Positions 1 through 11,100 of a stretch of DNA of 64,000 nucleotides are shown in pieces. The stretch spans positions 1-64,000 of the forward strand of contig NMRA01000048.1 in NCBI GenBank assembly GCA_002633005.1, in the 5' to 3' direction. The notes under the pieces are model-generated. The model made no database searches. It worked only from the letters and a program-made list of their open reading frames with translations, and was not told the origin of the DNA. The position numbers were made by a program, and so were the translations under genes. Each line of letters opens with the position of its first letter. The first letter of the stretch is position 1. This DNA is from Phoronis australis (taxonomy: Eukaryota > Phoronida > Phoronidae).

Positions 1-425
1 CCTCCGGCAGCTTGGCTGAAGCCCGCCCGAAGTGCCAAGCCGGAGCCTGCCTGCGCTGTCTCCGGCAGCTTGGCTGGGGCCCGCCTAAGGGCTACGTTGG
101 AGCCCACCTGCGCTGCCTCCGGAGCTTGGCTGGGGCCCGCCTAAGTGCTACCTCGGAGCCCGCCTGCGTTGCCTTCGGCAGCTTGGCTTTGGCCCGCCTA
201 AGTGCTACGTCTGGTGCGCTTGCGCTGCCTTCGTCAACTTGGCGGGGGCCCGCCTGATTGCTACGTCAGGCGTGCTTCCGCTGCCTTCGACAGGTTTTCT
301 GGGGACCGCTGAAGTTCTACGTCGGAGACCGCCTCGCTGCGTTCGGCAACTTGGCTGGGACCCGCCGAAGTGCTACGTCGGCGTGCCTGCGCTGTCTACG
401 GCGGCTTGGCTGGTTCCCGCCGTTT
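1..425. repeat. GC-rich minisatellite, unit about 57 bp
   Basis: About seven and a half degenerate copies of a unit containing GGCAGCTTGGCTGGGGCCCG, followed by a CTACGTCGGAGCC-like part. The CTTGG landmark falls at about 11, 69, 125, 182, 238, 295, 350 and 404, a spacing of 54-58 bp. The array continues off the left edge. The unit is close to 19 codons, so several frames are open and encode similar Cys/Arg/Leu-rich repeats. Copies differ in length by one or two bases, which breaks any single frame, so I read it as non-coding. Confidence 0.85.
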
Positions 426-429
426 TTCC

Positions 430-3400
430 GTCGCGGGAACGAAAGGAAGGAGGCGTCAGGTGGATTTCTTATTATTTTGTCCGGCAGACTCAACTGTGCC
501 TCGTGTTAGCGTTTTCATGTATAGATGACAGTCTAGTACACTGCTTAAGTTGTTCTCTGGTGTAAGTAGGTAAAAAGTTTGAACAACATTCCAGTCACCA
601 CAGAAGACAGCAAAATCAATTTTCTCCAGTATAGTTTTTGAAAATTCCAGGTCACCCTCATTCGGCCCATTTAAATTCACGAGAAAAAATTATTCATTTG
701 AACGCGCAATTCCATGCCCCACAAGTACCAACCGAGACCTCACCAATATCTTTTTAAATTTCATGTTCGAAATCGTTATTAAATATAACACACTCACCTC
801 TGGCGTTTGCTGTTCCATGACTAAACAAGAGCAAAGTAGGCTAGATATGTGAAATGCACCCTCGACTGCATCGTCCTTCTAGGGGAGTTTACTTGCAGTT
901 AAGAGGCAGTCCATATAAGAACCAGATTTTAAAAAATCAGTTTAAACGTCAAACTTCAAAACATTTTTGTGCATGGATAGATATCATAACAAAAATCTAA
1001 ATGCCACATTTTGTGCACTCGATGACCCCTAGTCTCGCCGCTGGAGAACTAGGGCGTAATTGGTCATATTGGCCGTCTCCAAAATTGTATGTTTTCAGCA
1101 ACGAAAATAGGTAACTTAAATAATATATTGAAAATCGTACGTAGGTGGCTGGAATAACCAATGTATACTGTACCTAATCATTTGGAATTTACTCAAATTT
1201 GACAGTTTTGTCCTAGACAGGGTAGAAAATCCACAGACCACTTTTCTTGGCTAATTTCAGTGGCTGTTTTGTGACAATCTTACTGCCATGTTGCACCTTG
1301 CACCTGTATGTTACTTTTTGAACATACAGCTGAGGAGTAAAACGTGATGACTGAGCAAAAAGTATCTTGCCTCAACTTTAAATTTAGTGAAATTGTCTTG
1401 CAAAACTGTCGATTTTCGAAATGATGAGCAGAGTTTACAGACAAATTGAACGAAATTTTGAACACGAAATCTGCTTTGAATTGTCATAAAAATTAAATCT
1501 AAGCTCTTTCAAATGAAAACAAGTTGTTTTCTGTGTGTACTACGAGATCAGTATCAAAACTGAACCCGATGACCTTTGTACAGTGAGTCAGTTGACATTA
1601 GGTCTGACGATAAATGAAAAACTTGTTTATGTAACCCTCTTGTGTTCTTTCATTATCATTTATTTGACAATTTCAGGTCAATTAAATGGAAATAAATCCC
1701 TTTGAAGTTTGAATTGGTAAGAATTTTTATACGTAAAGAGTAATTTAGTCAGGCTTTCATACAAAATTATACATCTTCATATATTAATTAGACCTTTGGT
1801 GCCATTTGATGAAGTTCCTTAGCAAAAATTCAGGATGTATTGGCATTTATAAAATGTGATAATCTAATTACTCCAACTACAATGCCCAAACATCTATTGT
1901 GTAGGTTTGAAATGCACTGTGGATAGATCATTTCATAGCTTGCACTGCATGTTTGTAAATAAACTCGTTTCTTTAGAAGGTAAAAATTAGTGATCCTGAT
2001 ATATGCAGTGCATGTTACTATAAACAAGAGACATTGGAACACATTTTCATAATTTTTACGCTACTAAAGAAAGTGGACTCCGGAAAATAACAATATTCAT
2101 GACAAAGAGACAACATTCAAGAATGAAAAAACGGGACAACTGGATTGAAAAGCGGGACTTCTGGATAAAAAGCCCGACATCTGTGTCTATGCCAAAACGT
2201 AAGGGTGAAATGTTAGCCACAACAAACAAAAACGTCCCGAAAGCATTTTTTGTCGAACGGGAGGCGTTACACCCAAAAGCGCCAAAAAGCGTTTTTTGTT
2301 GTTTTCCCTTAATTCGAATGGGCAACTAGGGGTGCCCAAAAACGAACGGGAAAATAGTCTTTTGTCGCATGGGACATTACAGAAGTATAATTACGATAGT
2401 ATGCCCGTGTCTCCTTGTGTTAAAAAGCAGTTTGGATGGTGTAGCGTTATCGCGGTAAATTTTTCAAAAATTGGAAAAGTCCAAGAGCGCGACAATTGGC
2501 AAGTGTAATGAAACACATCTTTGAATTTTCATCATTATCCTTCGAGCGGTTTGGCGGATAAATAGATGGACGTCAACAACATACTAAAATTAAAAAAGGT
2601 CCCCAATGAACCTAAAACATAAGACTGAGACACAGGTAGTAAATGAAATCGCCACTAGGCGAAAGAGCTGTAGTCGGATTTGTATGAAACTCGTCGGCAT
2701 CCGGTTGTTATCTCCTCATAGTTTTGTTCAAATGTAAACCCTTTTGTTGGGTACTAAATAGAAAAACAGTCTTTCGTAGGACATTGAATGAACAACGTAA
2801 ACTTATGTATGGAATTGGCTCGAAAACGGCATCCTTTTAAAGCGAATTTCCTCGAAAAAGGCACTCTTTCGTGGAGATACTGGTCGTGGAAACGTCATCA
2901 CTCTGAGTGGCCCCTCACTGGCACGTCCTCACGCACCAATTCTCTTTGTAGCAACTTGTCACAAAATTCAAACAAACATTTTGTTGGACTGAAACCATTA
3001 GTAATCTTCCTGAGCGGACTGAAAAAATGGCTTGTAGTTGAAAATTCTTTCATCGATTTTTTCTTTCGAATTTTCAGTCACTGCATAAGAAGTTTATCGG
3101 TGGCATTTACCGAAAACATTCGTGAGCATTGGTTCGCGTTAAAAAAAAACAATCAGACTTTTATCAAGTCGATTTTTTGTAAAAAATATCAGCATGTTCA
3201 ATATGACGAGATAGCCAACCCCCGATTTCATCGCTAAAGCCAGTGTTTGCTTGTAACAAAACGGCGTAACAGACACGTCCAGTCTTCTGCCAGTTGACAA
3301 CTATATGACTGTAGAGAAATTTCAATTAGATGTTTGTTGTTCTATTTTAATTTTAATTAGGTATTCGCTTTGCAAATGGACTATACCTTCAGCACTTCGC

Positions 3401-5370
3401 CTGAGTTAACTTGCATGTGGTCGGTCGACCTGTATCTTATGACTCGTGAAAACAGGTCGTGCTGAGATGACAAACCATGAAGACTTAACGCCGCGTCAAT
3501 ATTTCAAATATCCGGCGCAGACAGGAACCGACATTGAAAATAAAAGGGTCAGTGAGTAAATTGTCGACCCGTTACGGGCAAATCACTATCAAGGTCCAAA
3601 TTCGGTGGCCAATTTTGGTGAAAAATGAAGGCTATCATATAACTATAAACGCTGAGTTAATTTAAAGTACCACCACTCCAGGTTTGTAATCTAAAATACT
3701 TTTGCACAAGAACCACCGAATAAAATGTTGTGGCCAGAAGCATTACAGTTGTATAAAAGAGTACGTACACGTAGGCCTACACAATAACTTATTGCCCCAA
3801 TCCACTTCTACCATTGCAAAAAAATCATAAGGAAGCAATTAATTTATTAATTTCTTGAGTAAATTGAAGAAGTAAAAACTATGATTACCGTGCTGATCAA
3901 AGTGTTCTAGATGGTGATGTTTTACATATCTTAACACACTTTAATGAGAACTTTTCTGTAACAATATGATTCTTACAAAAGGAAAACGGCAAGTAATTAC
4001 TTCAAAGACTTCACTGATGCTGTTTGCCTAAGCCCAGTGTTCAGCAGGAAACAAGGTACGTACATTACATAATTTCGTACACTCAATCAACATCAAAATT
4101 TGACTAAGTTAGAAATGTTTCGGATGGCCTCGAGTTTTGTGTGCCGGTATTACTTGTTGGTTTGCTGCAAGTTACCTTGAGAGATAGAGCACCTGCCTTC
4201 GCAACATCAGCTGTTAAACGACGTGTCTTCTAGGATATTACTAGCTAAGTCCTGTGTGGCATTCTATTGCTCACTAATTTGGTAATCTCTATTGTCTTTG
4301 CCAGACTGGATGCGTTTAGGGTATACCAGTATTGTTCATGAAAACATCAGTATAAGTAAGTACTTGTAGGCATTATTTTATTGCATAGAAGTTGAAGGTA
4401 CGTAGACTACACAGAGGTACGTACACTATATTTCAATGACAGGTCAGCATGTAGGTACGGCCTTTAAAATTCACTTGTACATGTACAAAATGTATGGAAC
4501 GGAAGGTGATTAGTTTATAATCCACGGCAGGTAGATTCAGTAGCAACACTTAAAGCAGAAAAATTCAAATTTCTTTGCAATGATTGATTTTCCTGTGTGT
4601 AAACGGATACTCAAATACTAAATATTGTCAGTTCGAAGACTGCACTCAGAAAGATACGCGTATGTCAACATACCAGAAAAAAGGCTGCACTTCTTCGAAC
4701 TCCGCCCTTGAAACCTCCAGCCAAATTTCGATTTGAGCGTCTTATCACAGCCCCACCGAGATCTTGTTGAATAGTAATAGAATATAACCGCACTGATGAT
4801 TACACCTATAACATGTTCAGACGAAAGTTGTTGTTTTTTTTGTCTTTAGGCGTTAGACCAGTAAGTTCCTGAGCAGGCTGCGGATTTCTGGCATCGAGAT
4901 GTAGGCAGATTTCTTGATTTCGTGAAACAAGCCTTCTGTAGACTGATTTTTAGCCAAAAGACAATAGACTAGTCAACTAACAGCGCTCTGACGTCAATTA
5001 TGAAGTAACCATCTCCCTTTAAATATCTTAGGAAACAACAGATCTTATGCGTCGATTTTGCCAGAAATGAACATGGCTTCATATTGGAAAACTTTAGTGG
5101 AGATATGAGACTTATATTTTTGTCATTCTTTTAAAAGCAGGTTGGCAATTACCGCGGAACTGTGCAGAGAGATAAAAATGCGCAAAACCAGTTCATGTGA
5201 GAAGGTAGTCGGCATTTGATAGTGTTTGGCACGTCAAAATACACTAATTTTACCATGGCGGTGAGAATAGCAAAATAATATTGTACAATGTGAAACGGGA
5301 CTTGTAACAGGACAGCCGTTAGGAGGCAAATTACATTTACTTCGAAAAGAATTTCGTATTTAGTGAGCAT
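430..5370. other. Non-coding stretch 3' of the PLA2 gene
   Basis: AT-rich sequence in which I recognise no gene, RNA or classified transposon. A 149-codon open frame at 2788-3237 (plus) shows no domain or splice context and is not annotated. Around 3760-4460 the motif GTACGTAC recurs several times, without a regular period. Confidence 0.5.
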
Positions 5371-5375
5371 GTTAA

Positions 5376-5745
5376 AGAGTCATGGAAAGCAAAAGCTCGT
5401 CAAAATATCTCTTAAGCAATTCTTGACGAAAGTATAACCTTGCAACATCTAGTACAGATTTAGTCACTTTCCTCTGTGAGGAAATTTCCAGAAAAAATTA
5501 CAAAATGTTTGAAATACGCGCTAAGAAAAATCAACGATATGGTGAGCAGTAACAGATCGTTTTTCTGAAATTTGAAACTAAAAGAAAACGATTTGATATT
5601 AACAAAAAGTAAAAAATCTTAACGAATAAACACTCAAAATACTTAGTGAGCAAATCACATTCTGTTTTAGTGGCAGAGAACCACTTTTGATATTACAATT
5701 TAGTCTGTTTATCGCGCTCTGGGCCTCTTTAATACAATTGTTATT
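5376..5745. repeat. Dispersed repeat family R1, copy A
   Basis: This stretch matches 14500-14735 and 57893-58345. Shared landmarks with copy C are the TCTAGTACAGA block, TGAGGAAATTTCCA, and near the end GTGGCAGAGAACYACTTT followed by TTTAGTCTGTTTATCGC and GGCCTCTTTAATA. No open frame or terminal repeat was seen. The right end overlaps the presumed 3' UTR of the PLA2 gene. Confidence 0.7.
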
Positions 5746-5749
5746 TATT
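5744..5749 (-). terminator. Candidate polyadenylation signal of PLA2
   Basis: The complement reads AATAAA about 125 nt downstream of the PLA2 stop codon. It lies at the edge of repeat R1 copy A. The position is reasonable for a short 3' UTR, but in AT-rich DNA the hexamer is common. Confidence 0.35.
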
Positions 5750-5872
5750 TTATACTTTCTTGGCCGTTACTTTCATTATCAAGTATTTTATAATCAGGAA
5801 AAGTTAAAATCCTGGAGTCCAGAAGACCGCAATTAAACGTCTTGCAATAGTTGTGAGGTTACCCAACGCCAT

Positions 5873-6042
5873 TTATACGCATTTGGTCAAGTTATAATTG
5901 ACATATTTTGGATTTATCGGATTTTTTGCAAAACATTTTACAGACTTCAAATCGCATTCGCATAATGCGACGCGACATTCAACGGGATAATAAGACCAGA
6001 ACCACGGTAGCCACCATTTCATCGGGTAGTTTTTCTTTTCCG
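5873..6042 (-). CDS. PLA2 exon 4: C-terminal exon
   Basis: The acceptor follows a long pyrimidine run (CTTTTTTTCAG|CGGAAAAG). The 170 nt begin with the two bases that complete a Thr codon, then encode an aromatic-rich insertion, VECRVALCECDLKSVKCF and a short tail ending LTKCV before TAA. CECD carries the aspartate of the catalytic network. Confidence 0.9.
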
Positions 6043-8139
6043 CTGAAAAAAAGAAAACGAACAATGTCACTCGCCACCGAGGACGTTTGGATCTCTGTTT
6101 TTGTATTTAAGAGTGTCTGATCCTTCGGTCAAACATGAACCAGACCACTGCACACGAAAAGATTTTTATCAAGCTAGCGACATCGCCGGCGATCGTTTCG
6201 TGTGTGCTAGCCGGTCAGCAAGCTTTACGAAAACTATCGTCAAAATATGCAGCTTTGCACCAATGCTACGTGTGTGCTAGCCTTCATGTATCCAACAAAA
6301 CAACATTTTAAAGAAATAGATCGTGTTTTTTCCAATCTAAAATGTGTCTCATAATTTTGAAACATCCTGTATTATATAGCTATTCACATACCCCATTGCC
6401 ACCAACCACATCAAAAGATCTGCCAAAAGAAAAAAAATATGTCAAGAGGTCAACTCACTGCACGTTGCCATCTTATTCTTGCATTCACTATAGTGATATC
6501 TTGTCATGTATAATTGAGTCACATCGTCCTTGGACCCACATTTCTTCATCGCTTGTATTTTACCGTAACAGTTATCATGAACTCGGCAACACCTGAAACG
6601 TGCATGCAAGCAGGGTAAATAAACGATCGTAACGTTTCGTGTTAATCTAAATGTCATTGAGTGTTCAGAATCACTTTATAAATCTCATATAAGAAGAACA
6701 AAGATAGTGTTTTTTTTTTCTTTTGACTTAAAGATATAAAGCAAAATAATAATTTTATTTCTCTTCAATAATAGTTATATTTCTCTTCCTGTTGCATGTG
6801 CAGGTGTGTCAATGGCTTGGCTCCAACAGATCTCAGCTGCAAATTCAGTAACAAACAAGCTATACATACTCAAAATGTACCGAGAGTGGCGTACATAAAG
6901 TAATATCCCACGAGACATTATTCCGCGTATCGACTGAGACCGAAAGTCGAGGTACATACGCGGAATAATGTCGAGTGGGATATTACTTCATGCACGCCAC
7001 TCTCAGTACGTTTTGTATTTATCCCATACGTTTCGAATTCCTAAAAAAGTTTCTTTTATTTTTTCCGCAGATTTTTTAAATACTTCACCGAGACTGTTCA
7101 CGTGGCGGATCACACCCTATATGTATGTACTTGCGCTTTAGGCTGCAAGTTTTCTCTAGTAAAAGAAATAGTTTTAAAAGAGACGACTTGTTACTTGATA
7201 AGATTTTTACAAAGATAAAAACATGGGTAACTTTTCATTGAACTTGTAACATCTCCTGAAAATAGTTAAATAACAACAATATTTGACGTTGTAGTTATCG
7301 AGGATCGGCTCCTAAGTTTCACTGGTAGACGATAAAATGTTTAGCAAATGAAAACTGAGACAGAACTGTCATATAATTAACAGCTCTGTTCCAGATGTTA
7401 CGATTGAGGGCTGATTGTATTGTATGTTAAGCGTTATTTACACTGCTTTAATTGTATTACTTTAAACTCTTTTCCGAACGTTTGGTGATCGAACCGGCTA
7501 CTGAACAACGTCGAGTCGACATTGACCTACATGTACCTTTTGAACCTTCAATGTCAGAGGTCACTGCTGAAGTAGTGCGGGAGGTGAATACGGAAAACAT
7601 TATTACATGTCCGTATTTCCCTCGACAGATTCAACACGTATGGGATAAACATGTATTCTACTCGTTCTTCTGTTGCTGGTAATGTTTCTTTTAAATCAAT
7701 TAAAGCCGAGAGCGGCAAGAGATCTTTTATTTTTGTTGCTGCTGCAATGTGGGACTCTCTTAAAACAGAAATTAATCGGTCCGATTCAATTAATACTTTC
7801 AAACTTAACATTAAAAAGTGGCAGTAATTTACTCAACCATTCTCACACCCTACCTGTCTTATGTCATTTTTCATTACTGTATAAAAACTCTCACTCTTTA
7901 GTATGATCTCTTTATTTATTTCATCTCTCTTAGTCAAAATTTCAACACCCTTCACCATTTATTTAATATCTAAATTGTCAACTTGTTTTAATTGTTTCTT
8001 TGTAATGTTACATGTATTTAATTATTGTTTTACTACTTTATTGTATTATATCAATGTTTTATATTTTGTTCTTGAGGGCCCTCTTGGAAAGCAGTGCTGT
8101 CACTGAAGAGGCCAACGCCATTTCAAAAATTACATTATA

Positions 8140-8170
<31 letters not shown>

Positions 8171-11100
8171 ATAGTGGTCTGCTGGAGTTAACAGTTGTCT
8201 TCTATTAAGGGATATCTTTCCATTCACGTGACTCGCTATTCTGATCTGATAAAATGAAGCCCAAACTACATGCGGACTGGTATTATGTAACACATTGGGC
8301 TGCATTGTCTGTCGAGCCTAATTTTAATCGGAGACAATCTGCAGGACATAGATGTCATTTTGTAAAAATGACTGTTACCAGTGCAATAAGCGAATACGGA
8401 TGTATTGTCTTCACTTCAGAAACTTCCCGAATCTCATGTGGACTTTAACACCAATCGAATGCTTATTGCATCAATCAGCTAATTAACATATCGTCGGGGA
8501 GTGTTTACGAGTATTCTAATTTGACAGATGAACAACTGGTAGAGTTGTTTTGTGTTTTTGATATGAAATTGGTGATTTTAAACACTGATTGTTTCGTGAC
8601 ACATTTCGGCGTTTAGATAAGGGATTGGATTCACGATTACTGTACATGAGACAGAGAACATCGTCTCTGTCGAATTTGTTTCTTAATCTCGAATGTATAA
8701 ACGCCGTTGTTGAATATTCGCCATGCATCAACTGCTTCTCAGGAGTAGATGTTTTTGTTTAAAAATTGAAACAGAAAAATGACGAGAATGCATGTTCATT
8801 AGCGAGCGTAAAAGTTTTGTAACAGTATTTAACAGACAACTAACAAAAAACGTCTGGCTCCTCGGTTTACAGAAAATTTGAATGACACCCAGATTTAAAC
8901 GGAACCAGTTAGAACCGAGGTAGGACGGCGTTCGGAAGATACTCAATATCATTGAAAATAAAGAACGATTTTTTTCATGCAACACCCCGAATTTAAGGAC
9001 TTGTATCGTGTTTGCTTTTAATGAACTAAGGATTCAGTTGTTGATTATATTATTAGAAAATATCATTAGTGAAAGAGGAGCTTAGAAGGACAGAAATACC
9101 CGAAATATTTCGGAACTCAGCTGAGTTGTTATTTGGGACTATTTCATGCAACCGGCCACTGAATTTAACTTGGTATATTTACTTATCAAGACCGTCGACG
9201 GGTGTTTGACCAACTCCTCCTTTGCCGCAGAAACAACCGTAGTCCGAATACGTAAGACTTTCGGCGGCGGTCTTTCCAGTGGCACACATTATCAAGTATG
9301 GATAGTCGTTCAAGACATCACGCCTAGATCCATGAATAGCTGCATCTGTGAAAAGTAGCCAATAAAGAACATTTCAAAAGTCAAGAACAAGAATATTCCA
9401 GAATTCAGTGAGCCCTTTACATGCATGCCTGATGCATAACATTGTATTGTGATCGACCGTCCGTACAGGCATGCAGCTCCGTTTCCTTGGTATTTACTCT
9501 TTATAAGCTTTAATCTGACTGCATTAGGATAAGATTTGCCTGAAGATTTAAAATGTTTGAATTCACTTCCCGCTCTTTTTGTTTGCGTAAACAGAGCCTG
9601 TGATACAAGCGTGTCCAGCGTATACTCCCCGAAGCCCCTAAGTTCGTGTCACAGTCAAACTCGCTGTATGTGAAAGTTTCTCGGAGCCGACGAAGATATA
9701 GACGCCTAGGGACTCTAGTAATCCCAGCTGCCACCTGCCGTTCGTCACAATTTTCAAGTGCCTCCCTCGCAGCCACCATAATTATTTCTCGCCCTTCCGA
9801 TCGCCAGGATTTTCGAGTAAGCCTGGCTCGTCCCAATCTTTTCATCTTCGGTCGCCTCAATTTTCTCGCTTCTCCCGTACCCACAACTTTCGAGGGGCCA
9901 TGTGGATACGGGAGTCCTTAATTAGTGCGGGGTCTAGGATGGGATTTAAACACAGGTTTTTAAAATGGAGAAAGTAGGCATTTTCATATTTATTTTTGCG
10001 GAAATAGGGATTTGCAGTCTGTTTTCACTAGCGAATAGGACAATGCACTTGCTCACTGCAAGTAGTGAATGTAAATTTTGTTGAATAATTTGATTCAGAA
10101 TCAGAACTACTGGTTCTATGGTTGAGTAAAAAATCAGACTGCAGAGTTCAACATTTCGGTGGATTCTTCACACTTTATATGCGGTCTTCATTCTTATGTT
10201 ATTCCAGCAAAAAATAACATCACCTCCGTCCAAATACGTGCAGGCTTGTTCTAAGATGCTTGCACCATGATCAAAGAGAGCGCAGCGCCAGGGTTGGACA
10301 CTTTTCGATGGCTAAATTGTCCAGTGCGAGCAAGACCCAAGTAAATGTAATTATTCGGGCACAAATCATTAATTTTCGTTAAAAATAAACATTACGATGG
10401 TATTCAGATGGAAAAAACAACATAATATGGCTTTCGATTTTTAAATATCGGTTAACTAATAAGCTAAAAACTACAAACATTGGTTAATGGTCGAGGATAA
10501 ACGACCATGCGTTTTGATATACATGTACTCGGAGGATTTACAAGCGTTGATCACGTGGTTTATTCTTTTAACATACAACTAAACTACATTACGACAAATA
10601 GAAACAAAACACGGTGACCAACTTAGATTTCAATAGCTTTTAAAGCCTAACGTCAATGCAATTTTGTTATTTTAGATGTATTGGGCCAACCAGGTAGTCC
10701 TAGCAAAGCCTTAGCAAAGTAAGAAAACGCGAGTTTATTCAAGCAAATGTAGGCCCGTTAAATAATAGGTGAAGGTGCTTTTTCGCGTCATATTGCGTCA
10801 CCGCGAGAACCCTGCCCAAACAACAAAAGGCCGATAACAGTTGTATTGAATAGGGGTTTGAATCTGAACTACATTGCGTGCGGGTGTTTTTCGCAGCGGT
10901 TTGAACTAAAATGTGATTCTCAAAGTGACGTAGACAAAAACAAACAAATACTCCTAATAGTTAGTTACATTTCACAATTTATGTCACTAGTCGTCTGGGA
11001 TCCAAATTTACTGGTGTTACCGCTCAAGATAGGCTTTTTAAGACAGTGCTAATCGCCAAAACATGTCGATCTACTTAATTCGAGCAGTAGCACGCTAAGC

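Noticed and set aside
12..565. Cys/Leu-rich proteins encoded by the minisatellite
   Set aside because: Unit lengths vary by one or two bases, so no single frame runs through the array.
2788..3237. 149-codon open frame on the plus strand
   Set aside because: No recognisable domain, no splice context and composition like its surroundings. A chance frame is plausible in a window of this size.
5149..5370. 73-codon hydrophobic minus-strand frame as a further PLA2 exon
   Set aside because: PLA2 already ends at its stop at 5873, and this frame has no cysteine pattern or splice phase that fits.
9510..9921. Overlapping long open frames on both strands
   Set aside because: A slightly GC-richer patch opens several frames. 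The Arg-rich translations match nothing I recognise and lack splice or start context.
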